The notes under the pieces: generated by a model
Databases searched by the model: none
Seen by the model: only the letters and a program-made list of their open reading frames with translations
What the model was told of the DNA's origin: nothing
Origin: Thermoplasmata archaeon
Lineage (GTDB): Archaea > Thermoplasmatota > Thermoplasmata > GCA-020350865
Reading direction: 5' to 3'
Length of the DNA stretch: 64,000 bases
Assembly (NCBI GenBank): GCA_020348445.1
Contig: CP070751.1
Span: 4,588,960-4,652,959 of the forward strand
Made by a program: the position numbers and the translations under genes
In this document: positions 33,564 to 44,900 of the stretch, one piece after another
Position numbering within the stretch: the first letter of the stretch is position 1
Layout: the number at the start of each line of letters is the position of its first letter

Positions 33564-34508
33564 TTAGGTCGGGTCTATCACTCTTATGGTATCGCTTCCC
33601 TCGAAGGGCATCCCGCAGAATAACTCTCCCGAAATTGTCACTGTATGTTCTCCTGGCCCATAGAGAATCTCGATATCAGAGCGGTCGAACTTAAGGAGTC
33701 GCTCCAATACACCATTACCGTTTTCATCGACACAGTAGGAATCCTCTGACTTCGCCCAGCCGTACTTCGGATCCCGCACAGGTGAGATGGCTCCATCCCA
33801 TAGGATTGTGTTCGCGTTAATCTGGTTGCACTGGTACTCCTCCGGCAGCTCAACCGTCGCGATAATCCACCGGCCCTTGCTCTTCATGTTGATTGTGTTC
33901 GGATCGCTGCCAGGCTTGATGTCCACAATTGCCTCCAAGGGACAAGGTATGTCGTACTCAACGATATATCCCGGAATCCCATACATATTGTTGTAGCTTG
34001 GAACATCGTTCCATGCGCCCAGAGGTGAACCGCCGATTTGGCGTCCATCCAGGTGAATAGCATCTTCTCCTGGAGGTGCATTGTTTGGCTCATTTGTCAT
34101 CCAGTTGGTATAAACAAAAGGCTCACCAGTCACCCATTCCCACCCACCATCAGGCTCGGGACTCCCAGGAGGTTGAAATCCACCTATCCAATAGCCAAGT
34201 CCACCCGGGATAATTGCTTGCGGAAATGTGGTCACGATAAAGTCTTGTTCTTGTTGTGATGTGATGGTGACAAGATGTCCTTGGTAACCCATGAAGATTA
34301 GACTTTCTGCAGCAACTTTGGCATCTTGCCAGATTATACCCCCTGGTACAGATACCGCCTCGTAGTAGTGACAGTTTGCAGGATTCTGGACTGGACTAGA
34401 TATGGGAGAGGCCTGACTACTTGCCGCAACCACAGTAAATAAGCCCATGCCAATGAGTATTGCCACAACAATTATTACACTGTTTTTATGTATTCTCTTC
34501 ATTTCCAT
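33564..34508 (-). CDS. Secreted C-type-lectin-domain protein
   Basis: 314 residues with a signal peptide (about 9-31). The C-type lectin-like domain (about 45-190) shows GHLVTITSQQEQDFI, YWIGGFQ, GGWEWVTGEPFVYTNW, the NEPNN calcium/sugar site and AWNDV. The last 120 residues (VDIKPGSDPNTINMKSKGRWIIATVELP...) are a beta domain often seen appended to secreted archaeal and bacterial proteins. The role is likely glycan or surface binding outside the cell. It is flanked on both sides by copies of the intergenic composite repeat. Confidence 0.88.
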   Translation of the reverse strand: MEMKRIHKNSVIIVVAILIGMGLFTVVAASSQASPISSPVQNPANCHYYEAVSVPGGIIWQDAKVAAESLIFMGYQGHLVTITSQQEQDFIVTTFPQAIIPGGLGYWIGGFQPPGSPEPDGGWEWVTGEPFVYTNWMTNEPNNAPPGEDAIHLDGRQIGGSPLGAWNDVPSYNNMYGIPGYIVEYDIPCPLEAIVDIKPGSDPNTINMKSKGRWIIATVELPEEYQCNQINANTILWDGAISPVRDPKYGWAKSEDSYCVDENGNGVLERLLKFDRSDIEILYGPGEHTVTISGELFCGMPFEGSDTIRVIDPT

Positions 34509-34714
34509 TCACCTCCTCCCTTTCTTAGGGTCTATCGGTATTTCTATCATCGCGCCCCACCTCGGTGCTATCCTCCCCATTTTTGTTTCATAAAGCCCCC
34601 TCGCCGCTCTTCCCTCTGTTTTTTCCTCTGAGGGATAGTAGTTGATGTACTTATAATCATTTATAATTTTGGTTTAATCAATTTAAAGTTTCAATTTTTC
34701 CGCGCTTGGTTTTT

Positions 34715-34780
34715 GAGCGCGCAAAAAGGGGCGTGTCGGTGGAGGAATGGGCAGTCAGGGAAACGGTGGAGGTGGGGGTT
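34715..34780 (+). repeat. Composite intergenic repeat, copy 3 (module B)
   Basis: A module B copy: GCGCGCAAAAAGGGGCGTGT, then CGGTGGAGGAATGGGCAGTC, then AGGGAAACGGTGGAGG. It ends about 40 bases before the HicB promoter. The remainder of 34509-34714 shows only AT-rich sequence. Confidence 0.85.
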
Positions 34781-34821
34781 GAGGTGAGATGGGTCCGGAT
34801 TTTGAAAAAATAAGGAAAAAG

Positions 34822-34829
34822 TATAAAAG
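34822..34829 (+). promoter_or_regulatory. TATA box of hicBA
   Basis: TATAAAAG lies 28-35 bases before the GTG at 34857 and 37-44 bases before the ATG at 34866, as expected for a short-leader archaeal transcript. Confidence 0.5.
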
Positions 34830-34865
34830 CAAGGATACTCCTTAATATCTCTGGAAGTGACCGTT

Positions 34866-35090
34866 ATGGAAGGCAAGTTTACTGCTGTGTTTGAAAAGGA
34901 TGGGGAATGGTGGATTGGATACGTTGAAGAATTACCTGGAGCAAATACCCAGGGCAAGACATTAGATGAGGCTCGTGAGAATCTAAAGGAAGCCGTAGCT
35001 TTAGTTATAGAAGCAAATATAGAACTAACAAAACAAGAAATTGAGGGAAAGGAAGTCATTAGAGAGGAGCTATCGGTGGCTACTCAATGA
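34866..35090 (+). CDS. hicB: HicB-like antitoxin
   Basis: About 74 residues with the partial RNase-H-like HicB fold: FTAVFEKDGEWWIGYVEELPGANTQGKTLDEARENLKEAV. It lacks a long C-terminal DNA-binding domain, so it is a short HicB. It overlaps the downstream hicA by four bases (ATGA), so it forms an operon as an antitoxin-toxin pair. A GTG at 34857 is an alternative start. Confidence 0.88.
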   Translation: MEGKFTAVFEKDGEWWIGYVEELPGANTQGKTLDEARENLKEAVALVIEANIELTKQEIEGKEVIREELSVATQ

Positions 35091-35272
35091 AGCGGCGAGT
35101 CTTAATAAAGCATCTTAAAAAAAATAGGTGCAAATTTTTGCGTGAAGGTAAAAAACATACAATATATTTTAATCCAAAATTGAGAAAGGTATCAACGATT
35201 CCGCGGCATACAGAAATATCTGATAAACTTGCCAGAAAGATTTGTAAGGATCTTGGTGTGCCTCCTCTGTAA
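35087..35272 (+). CDS. hicA: HicA-like mRNA interferase toxin
   Basis: 61 residues with the dsRBD-like HicA fold: KHLKKNRCKFLREGKKHTIYFNP, the catalytic His in GKKHTIY (His24), and STIPRHTEISDKLARKICKDLGV. The family cleaves mRNA and is held inactive by HicB. It is slightly short but complete. The order here is antitoxin first; many systems put hicA first. Confidence 0.88.
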   Translation: MKRRVLIKHLKKNRCKFLREGKKHTIYFNPKLRKVSTIPRHTEISDKLARKICKDLGVPPL

Positions 35273-35399
35273 TTTTTATTATAGCAATGTCCCAAGATAC
35301 TAAAAAAAATCCTTTATGGATATATATCATATTTTTTAAGAGGAAAATTCCATCTGCCACATATTCAATTTATTTTACGGTGGAAGGAGCGGTTTTTCG

Positions 35400-35815
35400 G
35401 GCGCGCAAAAAGGGGCGTGTCGGTGGAGGAATGGGCAGTCAGGGAAACGGTGGAGGAGGGTTACGAGTAGGGTTGGATTTTTGGGTAATAGATCAGGCAA
35501 TAACGCTCGTATTTGGTATACCATCTGTGCGAGTTAACGCTCACGATTGGTATACAATGTAACGCTCGCAGTTGGGAAAGGATTTGGGGGTCAACTCCCG
35601 TATTTGGGAAATGGTTTTCGGGATCTAGCGCTCATATTTGGTATACCATATGCAGGAGTTGTGGGATCAGGACCTGAAGATGGATTTTGGTGCACTGGCT
35701 CTGCCCCTGAAAATCCCGGAAAATTGTGCATTTTAAACCGCGCAGAGGGGGTATGTGCGTTGGAAATTGGAAGGATTTTACCAATCGTGAGAGGTGGGGG
35801 TGGTTTTTGGGGTTA
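35400..35815 (+). repeat. Composite intergenic repeat, copy 4 (B-A-C-D)
   Basis: This is the fullest copy. Module B is at 35400-35462, a linker with GTTGGATTTTTGG follows, five A units lie at about 35501-35661 (palindrome TGGTATACCA at 35514-35523), module C at 35691-35755 and module D at 35778-35815. The 35816-36036 stretch is AT-rich with TATA-like sequences that likely drive the CPBP gene. Confidence 0.85.
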
Positions 35816-36036
35816 GAGGCCAGAACCTATGTGAAGACATAAAAGGTATTAATAAAATCTTGTGTTAAAAAAAATGTGAAAATCACAAAACACATTAACA
35901 ATAGAGATATTTTTTACCTTTACCATGAAATTGTTTATATATGTCATTTTGAATCCTGGTTATTAATATATAGAATTGAATCTGAATTAATATTAAACAT
36001 ACAATAATTACCACAGTCAAAATTATTGGTATTGTT

Positions 36037-37710
36037 ATGGAATCAGAAAACATAATAGCTCAAGAGAAACCCGAACAATTAGTAGTGGTTGAACCGGGTG
36101 TGGGCACTCAAGAACAGATGATGAAGGACCCAAAATGGAATGGTATTCCACCGGTAGGTAACCGACCAATTGATGATAAATGGAAATTTCTATTGATGAT
36201 ATTAGCCATATTTATCGTAAAGATAATAATTTGGGGTATCTATAGATATTCTACCGGTACACTGGACATCTTTACCAATCCAGATTCCGGTCGGGAGAAT
36301 ACATATTGGGCCGGAATTGTTGCAAAGCCAGTTTTGCAACTGGCACCGGTCTTTGTTCTATGGATATATCTTTTTGGTGAGAAAGGCTTACCGTTTCGGC
36401 TAACTAGAAAACACTTGTTTTCCTCAATCATATTCGGTTGTATTCTCGGTTTTGTATATTACTTTGTGGCAACAGGTGTCATGATCGGAGTTTTCGAAAC
36501 AACTGGTCAGGGAACGGACTTTCATTTTGTTGCCGGTTGGGACGATGCAGGTTGGATGCTGATTATCGCCATGATGTTCTCATATATGATCGCAACAGGT
36601 CCCACGGAAGAGATATTTTCCAGAGGTGTACTCCAAGACCAGACTGCACGGGCATTTTCGTTGAAATTTGCCATCATGTTTTCAGCCGTACTATTCGCGG
36701 CCGGACATCTACCTATCTCAATTTTGGTCTATCATTTAAGCTTCATGACAATTGTCTGGTACATGATCATCTTGTTTGTAATGGGTTGTTTCTTTTCAAT
36801 TTTATACCAATGGTCACGTAATATCGTATTTCCAGCGATCATTCACGGCCTTTGGGACTGGTACTTATCATTATATGCATTACGTGGTGCATACTCACCA
36901 ACATTTCTGGAAGATTATAATGTAAATTTTGGTATAGTTGATTTTGTCAGTACATTAATCACTTTATCGATCATGCTGCCATTATTCTATATTGTATATC
37001 TAGTCTGGTGGAAACATGATGAGCCATTAAAGGAGGGACCACTAGCAAGTATCGTAAAACGTATCGAGAAGATCAAGTATACACACCAGATTCGAAATTA
37101 TGACAGGGGTTGGTGGCCCAAGGGCAATCCGATTTTAGTCACTGCAGCAATTGTAGGTCTCTTTTGTCTAGCAAGTATACCCGTTGCAGCTTTGATCGGA
37201 ACTGATGATCCTTCTAAGTTTGCAGATAGAGTAATGGGTGGAGAGGAAAAAACTGTGATTGTATATGATAATGGAACATTATCTGATTCTGGAACACTTG
37301 ATGAGAACAGTGGAACTGAAGTTCCCATTGAGTTTTATGATAAATATATTATAAGCATAAATCTAAGTCTAACCTGGACAGACGAATCTTCATCGTTCTT
37401 TCAAGGTACCAATGAACCCGATCATTTTACGATCCAGTTAATTGACCCTGAAGGTGAAGTTCTGGGAGAAGATGAGGGTGATTCGGGGACTTTGGCGATA
37501 TTATGGTCACAATCCGATTCTGAGGAAATATTGTATAATGGGACTTTTACTGTTAATGTTGAATTGGGCACAGCTGGAGACGATTTTGGGCCGTTTGGTT
37601 TACGCTCGAATGAAGACACTTCTAATGATTATTCTTTGAATATAGAATTTAATAGTTATTCCCTCCAGAAAGGCTCAGGCGATGAGGCCGATGTCCGCTG
37701 GCGCTCATAA
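36037..37710 (+). CDS. CPBP-family intramembrane protease with P-domain-like ectodomain
   Basis: 557 residues. Eight or so membrane helices contain the three CPBP/Rce1 motifs: TEEIFSRG (EExxxR, about 191-198), FAAGHLPIS (about 221-229) and IHGLWDW (about 268-274). After a last membrane helix (about 365-390) lies a C-terminal beta domain (about 400-557) with ISINLSLTWTDESSS, NEPDHFTIQLIDPEG and NDYSLNIEFNSY. This domain resembles the ectodomain of the membrane protein at 10438-11577. The family includes CAAX proteases and bacteriocin-immunity proteins; the substrate here is unknown. The ectodomain fusion is unusual. Confidence 0.88.
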   Translation: MESENIIAQEKPEQLVVVEPGVGTQEQMMKDPKWNGIPPVGNRPIDDKWKFLLMILAIFIVKIIIWGIYRYSTGTLDIFTNPDSGRENTYWAGIVAKPVLQLAPVFVLWIYLFGEKGLPFRLTRKHLFSSIIFGCILGFVYYFVATGVMIGVFETTGQGTDFHFVAGWDDAGWMLIIAMMFSYMIATGPTEEIFSRGVLQDQTARAFSLKFAIMFSAVLFAAGHLPISILVYHLSFMTIVWYMIILFVMGCFFSILYQWSRNIVFPAIIHGLWDWYLSLYALRGAYSPTFLEDYNVNFGIVDFVSTLITLSIMLPLFYIVYLVWWKHDEPLKEGPLASIVKRIEKIKYTHQIRNYDRGWWPKGNPILVTAAIVGLFCLASIPVAALIGTDDPSKFADRVMGGEEKTVIVYDNGTLSDSGTLDENSGTEVPIEFYDKYIISINLSLTWTDESSSFFQGTNEPDHFTIQLIDPEGEVLGEDEGDSGTLAILWSQSDSEEILYNGTFTVNVELGTAGDDFGPFGLRSNEDTSNDYSLNIEFNSYSLQKGSGDEADVRWRS

Positions 37711-37746
37711 CCCGAACCCACAACACAAAACTTGGGGTGGTGTATG

Positions 37747-38090
37747 TTTCAATCTATCTCACGGATTTGACACGCCATCTGCGGGGGTTAACGCTCGGAT
37801 TTGGCATGCCAACTGCGGGAGTTGAGAGTATTTGAAGTTTGAGACATTTTAGTACACTGGCTAGGTCCCTTTAATCCCGGGAAATATGCTGTTTTTCAGC
37901 CGCGCAGAGGGGGTGGGTGTGGTTGAAAACTGTTGGGTTTTACCAATCGTGAGTGGTGGGGGGGGTTTTGCTTGGCAAAAGGGGCAGGTAGCGAATCTAG
38001 GGAAGATCTGGTAGGTGATGTTGGGGTGGGGGTGGATTTGACAGCCTTACAGGCGGTAAAAGGGGTGGAAGCTTTGTGAAATAAAAGGTA
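37747..38090 (+). repeat. Composite intergenic repeat, copy 5 (A-C-D-E-F)
   Basis: Two A units (the second with the 12-bp palindrome TTGGCATGCCAA at 37801-37812) are followed by module C at 37851-37912, D at about 37939, module E (TTGGCAAAAGGGGCAGGTAG, CGAATCTAGGGAAGATC) at 37968-38034 and a short module F near 38050. No gene is seen in 37711-38404. Confidence 0.85.
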
Positions 38091-38404
38091 AGAATTGAAG
38101 TGAGGTGAGAAAATATACATGTCGGTCTTGGTACTCCTCCAGTTTTAAATCAAGATAAAAAAAATATAATTAAAAGTTAAAAATATATTCAATTTATTAC
38201 ATTAAAATATTACCATTTCGAAAGAAATAAATATCCAGAACTCATTTGCGATTTCGATTGGAGGGAGACTAAGGAGTAGGTGGAATAAGATAAGCGAGGA
38301 CTTGAATTTATGAAAGTCATGAACTAGGGTTGACGGTCTCTTTATCTTTTTTCACAGTTCCTTTGATCCAATCTGTAGAAGGAATAGACGGGGGGAGATA
38401 GAAT

Positions 38405-40891
38405 ATGAGGAAGAAAATAACAATAGGAGTAGTATTGGCACTGGTTGCCATGGTTTTTGCAACTGTGCCTAAGTGTGCTAGCGGAGAATTTATCGGAAAT
38501 GTAAAAATAAATGCGGATGGTACTATAACACCAGCCGAGGCACCAATATCCCGAAACGGAGAAATATATACAGTGACCGGTGATATTACCGACGGGACAA
38601 TATTTATCTATAGGGCCGGAATAACATTGGATGGTAACGGTTTTACTGTCTCCGGTCCTCCGTCCGGGTCTTATCCTGTGTGTATCTATGTGTTCGGCTC
38701 CCTTGGTGCAAACGATGTTACTATTACGAATTTCAACCTCGTGGGGGGCCACCAGGGTGTATTTTTAGCCGGATCAAGTGGCAGTACAATAGTGGACAAC
38801 ACAATTAACTCGGTAAGCCACTATGGAGTATATATAGCCGGATCTGACAGCAATACGGTATCAGGAAATACTATCCAGGCTAGTGCTGTGATCGGTATCC
38901 ATATGGATACTGGTGCGGGGAATACCATAACCGGTAACACGGTTTCAACAAGCGGGAGTTATGGCATTTCGTTATATGGCGGTACAAACAACCAAGTAAC
39001 CCAAAATTCGGTTACATTGAGCGGTTGGGCCGGCATATACGTCGGGGAACAGTCCAGCGGCAATACAATCAATGGGAATACTGTTACGGACAATACTGGG
39101 AGAGGAATCTTCATAGGATCCACCGGAGGTAATACGGTGAGCGGGAACACGGTTTCGGGCAGCCATTTCGGTATCTACTTGTCCTGGTCCAGCGGCAACA
39201 CAGTAAGTGGTAACACAATTACAAACAGTGGAACTGGTATCTTTCTAGGCGCCTCCAGTAATAATAATATTAACGGAAATATTATTTCCAGTATTATTGC
39301 CAGTGGTAAATATGCTATCACTTTGGACGGGGGTAGCAATAGTAATATAGTTAGCGGCAACACAATAACGAACCAATTCTGGGGTATCACGATCGGTCAT
39401 TCCATAAATAATGTTGTCAATTATAATCCAATTTCAATTTGTGCTCGAGGCATTATACTAAGTTATGCTGATAACAATGAAATCAGTGAAAACACCCTTT
39501 CGAATTGTGGAGAGAGTATTTACTTAGGGACGTCCAGCATTAATGATGTTAGCAGAAATATTATTTGCGGCGGTAATTATGCCATCAAAGTGGAATGGTT
39601 CAGTAATAATAACATAGTTAGTGATAACTCAGTAACGGCTAACTTAGGAGGTATTTCAGTCGGTCATTCCGTAAATAATGTTGTCAATTATAACACAGTT
39701 TCAAATTGTGGAACTGGTATTGGTCTAGGAAATGCTGAAAACAATGAAATCAGTGAGAACACCCTTTCGGATTGTGGAAAGGGAATCTACGCAGGCTCCT
39801 CCCCTAATAATTATGTCAGCGGAAATGTTATTTCCAGCGGTAATTATGCTCTCACTTTGGACTGGGGCAGCAATAGCAACATAGTTAGTGGCAACTTGAT
39901 AACAGCCTATCTCTTCGGTATCGGGGTCGGCCGTTCCACAAATAATGTTGTCAATGACAACCAAGTATCAAATTGTGGATGGGGTATTTCACTTGGCAAT
40001 GCTGAAAATAATGAAATCAGCGAGAACTCGGTTTCGAGTTGCTCGAATGGAATCCACGTAAGTTCCTCAGTTGACAATATTATCTGTTGGAACATGGTCT
40101 CGGGGGGAACTTATGGAATTGTTCTAGTTGGGAATAGTAACAGCAACAAACTTTTTGAAAACACCGTCTCGAGTAATAATTACGGTGTACATCTGCATCT
40201 GTCCAATGTCAACTTGATTTTCCATAATAGTTTTATCGAAAACGCAATACAGTTTAACAACATTGAATCGACAAATACTTGGGATAATGGCTATCCATCT
40301 GGTGGCAACTATTGGAGCGATTACACAGGTATCGATGAGATGAGCGGCCCAAACCAAGACATCCCGGGGAGTGACGAAATAGGAGATACACCATATATCA
40401 TCGACCCCGATAATCAAGACAACTATCCTCTCATAGATCCTTGGGGACCTAAATATATGATAATAGAAGTTATCTACGAAATTGAAGAAATCATAGAAGA
40501 AAATCCAAACACACCCCTCGCAGATAAGATGGAGGATGCGCTGGCCAAGGTGTACACCGCCCTTGAGGAGCTCACGAAATCACCACCCGACAATCAGGCG
40601 GCAATGGGAAATATCGAAGGCGCAGTGGGAGATATAGAAGCAGCAGTGAATGACGGACTTCTCGATAAAGATAAGGGTATAGAACTCATGGATAAGCTCA
40701 TAGAAGTTGCAAGACAGTTGGCAGTGGAAGCAATCGAAGAGGCTATTGAGCAGGGAGGAGATCCAGATAAGATTCAGGAGGCGCAACAGTTACTGGCTGA
40801 AGGTGACCTGCTAAGAGAGGCAGGACAATACAAAGATGCTGTTGCCAAATATAAGGATGCACTTGCAAAGGCAGAAGGCGCTATATCCTGA
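38405..40891 (+). CDS. Secreted NosD-like right-handed beta-helix protein
   Basis: 828 residues with a signal peptide (about 1-27, ending CASG). About 600 residues of parallel beta-helix repeats follow (GNTVSGNTVSGSHFGIYL, NNVVNYNTVSNCGTGIGL), of the NosD/PbH1 kind. A YPSGGNYWSDYTGID segment typical of these archaeal proteins ends the helix. The last 150 residues are helical and charged (AIEEAIEQGGDPDKIQEAQ, LLREAGQYKDAVAKYKDALAK), perhaps a cell-wall contact domain, with no membrane helix at the C-terminus. Probably a surface or extracellular glycan-interacting protein. The core has several near-identical 70-residue blocks, so it grew by duplication. Confidence 0.87.
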   Translation: MRKKITIGVVLALVAMVFATVPKCASGEFIGNVKINADGTITPAEAPISRNGEIYTVTGDITDGTIFIYRAGITLDGNGFTVSGPPSGSYPVCIYVFGSLGANDVTITNFNLVGGHQGVFLAGSSGSTIVDNTINSVSHYGVYIAGSDSNTVSGNTIQASAVIGIHMDTGAGNTITGNTVSTSGSYGISLYGGTNNQVTQNSVTLSGWAGIYVGEQSSGNTINGNTVTDNTGRGIFIGSTGGNTVSGNTVSGSHFGIYLSWSSGNTVSGNTITNSGTGIFLGASSNNNINGNIISSIIASGKYAITLDGGSNSNIVSGNTITNQFWGITIGHSINNVVNYNPISICARGIILSYADNNEISENTLSNCGESIYLGTSSINDVSRNIICGGNYAIKVEWFSNNNIVSDNSVTANLGGISVGHSVNNVVNYNTVSNCGTGIGLGNAENNEISENTLSDCGKGIYAGSSPNNYVSGNVISSGNYALTLDWGSNSNIVSGNLITAYLFGIGVGRSTNNVVNDNQVSNCGWGISLGNAENNEISENSVSSCSNGIHVSSSVDNIICWNMVSGGTYGIVLVGNSNSNKLFENTVSSNNYGVHLHLSNVNLIFHNSFIENAIQFNNIESTNTWDNGYPSGGNYWSDYTGIDEMSGPNQDIPGSDEIGDTPYIIDPDNQDNYPLIDPWGPKYMIIEVIYEIEEIIEENPNTPLADKMEDALAKVYTALEELTKSPPDNQAAMGNIEGAVGDIEAAVNDGLLDKDKGIELMDKLIEVARQLAVEAIEEAIEQGGDPDKIQEAQQLLAEGDLLREAGQYKDAVAKYKDALAKAEGAIS

Positions 40892-41029
40892 AAATTGTAA
40901 TTGATTTGGTCGGAAACATTGGCACCTTAATTGTGGAATAAAAGACCAAGTGATTAAGAACATCACTTCAATCCTCTCTTTTATTTATTTTTCTATTTTT
41001 ATACTATTAAGATTTAAATCTAATTTTCT

Positions 41030-41765
41030 TTCTATCTCACGGATTTAGCATGCCAATGCACATCAGTTGAATCATCAATTAGAAGCTGTGCATCTATATG
41101 TAAATCATCTAAGTATAGTGTCATATCAATACAATAATTCACATGCCATCTGCGGGAGTTGTTGGATTATGCTTTGGAGCTAGATTCTGATGCACTGGCT
41201 GAGCCCTTTTAATCCCGGGATTTGGGGACTTTTCTGGATGCGCAGGTGGGGTATGTGTGATGGAATTTGATGGGTTTTTGCCAGATTCGTGAGGTGGGGT
41301 GGATTTTGGGGTTTGTTGGGCGCGCAAAAAGGGGCGTGTCGGTGGATTGGGAGGTCAGGGGAAACGGTGGATGTGGGTTACGGGAATGGTTGGATTCTCA
41401 GATAGTTGAGCAGGCTTTATCTCACGGATTTGAATTCCGTTTTCCTGGGGTTACCCCTCGGATTCCGGATCCACAGTGCACGTTAGTTCAGGTAACAATT
41501 ACATTCGTGCACGTGAGTTTAAATTACCTGTGGATTTTCGGGCTTACCCCCCGGATTTCGGATCCGGTTTGAGGGGGTTAGCACTCGAATTTCGGATAGG
41601 GCCAGTGGATTTAGCTGTGTGTTTTCTTGGAGGATTTTTACGGGATTCGTGAGGTGGGTGGGGTTTTGCTTGGCAAAAGGGGTGGAAGAAGTGCTTCCCC
41701 AATTAAAAAGTGAAAATCAGGAGAATGAAATTGTTTTTTAAAATGGGATAAAAAGGGCAAAGCTT
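41030..41765 (+). repeat. Composite intergenic repeat, copy 6 (A-C-D-B-A-D-E-F)
   Basis: This is the longest composite: diverged A units at 41030-41165, C at 41188-41255, D near 41276-41310, B at 41320-41382, then variant A units at about 41418-41612. In these the palindrome is CGGATCCG (41559-41566) instead of GGTATACC. A second D (41636-41665), a truncated E and F (GGGATAAAAAGGGCAAAGC) follow. No gene is seen in the 1.0 kb gap. Confidence 0.85.
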
Positions 41766-41918
41766 TTTGGGAAATATGGAATGGTTTTGTCAGACCTCAA
41801 TTATCAATAAATCAGTAACCAAAAATCTTTAAAATAACAAATAGTATAATGTTGGAAGGTATCCTGATAATATTGTGTAACGAAGAATCATAACAATCTA
41901 AAGAGGGAGTTTGATAAA

Positions 41919-44900
41919 ATGATAAAGTTTACATCCACTATTATTGCCATGACACTCATTGTCACTGGAGTAGTAATAATAACTCCAAAGTTGACTCAAC
42001 AAACAACTGCATATACACCCCATGGCCCTATCTCCATTGATGGTGATACAGATTTCGCTACCCAAGCTTCAAACGAGGGATGGCCAGGAGATGGAACCGC
42101 GGGAAATCCATATATCATTGAGAACTATGAAATCAATTCAACATTTATAGGAATACATATAGTAAATGTGAATGTTCATTTTAAAATTAGAAATTGCTAT
42201 TTTCATGAATGTGATCCAGATGCCATCGCGTTTAGAAATACACTCAACGGGGTCATTGAAAATAATTTGTTAGTAAATAATAACGAAGGAATGCAAATCT
42301 GGCAGAGTGGGTATATCACCATCTCAAATAACAGTATATCACAACACTCATCGGTGGGTATATGGGTTCCTGATTGCAGTAGTGTTATAATATACAACAA
42401 CAGTGTGAATACCTCCCACTGGGGAATTGCAGTGGCAACCAGTGATCTTTGCACCATATCATACAATAAAATTTATTCAAATAGACAATATGGTATATGT
42501 CTAATTGGTAGTGCAAATCAAAATACGATCATGTATAATTATATCTCAAATAACACCGAGTATGGTATCATTTTAGAGGATTCCGATATTAACATCGTTC
42601 ATCATAATGATTTAATTGATAACAATGGGGCTAATGATTCTTATGATCCTGCCCATATACAAGCTTATGACAATCGTTCTACCAATGAGTGGGATGATGG
42701 CTATCCCTCAGGAGGAAATTACTGGTCTGATTACGATGGAACCGATCTTAACAGCTCACCAACCCAGGATGTCCCACCACCCGATGGTATGGGGGATACT
42801 CCCTATATAATTGATGGCAACAGCAGGGATAACTACCCATTGATGGAACCTGTTTTTCAATCAACACCATCGAAACCACAGAATCTCCAAGCATTAACTG
42901 GTAATTCCTTTGTAAATCTAACTTGGGAAGATCCGATCCTGGATGGTGGTTCATCAATCATCGGATACAATATCTATAAAAACGACACAACAGGTGTTCA
43001 TGCATTTGTCCCCTATGATCAAATGTGGTTCAATGATACGGGTTTGGCAAACGGAATAACCTATACTTACAATATTTCTGCAGTAAACATTAATGGTGAA
43101 GGGGCAAATGCAACAATAAGTGCGACTCCAAGCACAATACCCTCAGCTGTGGTAAACCTCCAGGTTGATGAGGGGTACGGCTATGTGAATCTCTCATGGA
43201 ATCCTCCAGGATCTGATGGCGGTTCTGCAATAATTGAGTATAGGATCTATCGAAACGGAACAACTGGACCTTATGATATAGTATCTGCGGATCAACCATG
43301 GTATAATGATACAAGTGTAAGTGAGGGAGTTAGTTACATATATAATGTAACTGCCAAAAACAATAATGGTGAAGGATCTAATTCAACAATTGTGGGAGCA
43401 CCTCTGGTTCCCACAATTCCATCAACGCCATTGAATCCCCAGACAGATTCAGGTAATGGCTATGTAAACCTCACCTGGGAAAAACCTTCATCAGACGGCG
43501 GTTCAGCCATAACGGGATACAATATATATAGGAACGGTACAACTGGAGTATATGTTTCTGTCCCGATAGGCAATTTGTGGTATAATGATACAAATGTCAC
43601 CAATAATGTGACTTACGCATACAATGTTTCTGCAGTAAATGGAGTCGGGGAAGGACCTCATACAACAGATATCCCTGGGACACCATTTGTTCCCACTATT
43701 CCCACTGCTCCGGTTAATGTCCAAGCAGATATAGGAAATGGATATGTAAATCTCACTTGGGATATTCCTTTGAATGATGGCAATTCCACCATCACTGGAT
43801 ACTACATTTATCGAAATGGTACAATAGGACCTTTTTCTTTTGTTCCTGCAAGCCATCGATGGTATGAAGACACTGATGTGACAAATGAAATCACCTACAC
43901 CTACAATGTTTCTGCGGTCAATGGAATAGGCGAAGGACCGAAGTCTCCTAATATTTTGGCTACTCCGCTCAACTTAACAGTTCCTTCGGAACCCAAAAAT
44001 CCATATGTAGATTTTGGCAATGGTTTTGTGAACCTTACTTGGGTTATTCCTGATGATGATGGGAACTCTCCAATTACAATTTACAATATTTATCGGCATG
44101 ATATCTCGGGCATCTATGAAACTGTTTCAGGTGATCAGTTATGGTTCAATGATTCCAATGTCATCAATGGGATAACCTACTCTTACCAGGTTTCTGCTGT
44201 AAACAGCATTGACGAGGGGGATAAATCAACTGGAATTGATGCCACGCCCAGAACCACTGTATCTCCACCTCAAAACTTTCAGATCGAAATTCATGATGAC
44301 TTTTTGAATTTCTCATGGGATGTTCCTTTGGACGATGGGGGCTCACCGATAACAGGTTATAATATATACCGCAACGACACCTCAGAAGTCTATGGTTCTG
44401 TTGCAGCTAATCAGTTGTGGTTCATTGATGATGTCGTTGTTCCTGGTATCAATTATACTTATTATGTTTCTGTTATCAATGATGTCGGGGAGGGCCCTCT
44501 TTCTACTGGAAAAAAAGCAAAAGCTGGTGCAGCTCCTTCAGCACCTACTGATCTTGCGGTAACATATGGAGATTTGTACGTTAATCTTACCTGGACTGCA
44601 CCGGAATTTGAAGGTGGTTATCCAATCACGAATTATGTTATATACAGAGGTGAAACCAAAGGGGAAGAAACATACCTTATAGACATTGAGAATATTCTCT
44701 TCTATAATGACACAACTGTGCTTAATGGAGTTACATATTATTACAGTGTGAGTTCCAAGAACCATATCGGGGAGGGTGATTCATCTGAAACAGTAAATGC
44801 CACACCTGGGAAAACTAAGACTTTGATAAACCAGCCACCCACATGCTCGATCTCAACTCCTTCTTCGGGCTCCATAGTAAAAGGTACAATTGAGATAACT

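Noticed and set aside
37896..38120. Short minus-strand open frames in module D/E regions (also 48830-49087)
   Set aside because: They share peptide sequence only because the DNA modules are repeated. They lack starts with ribosome sites and have low-complexity Pro/Ser/Thr composition from G-rich repeats.
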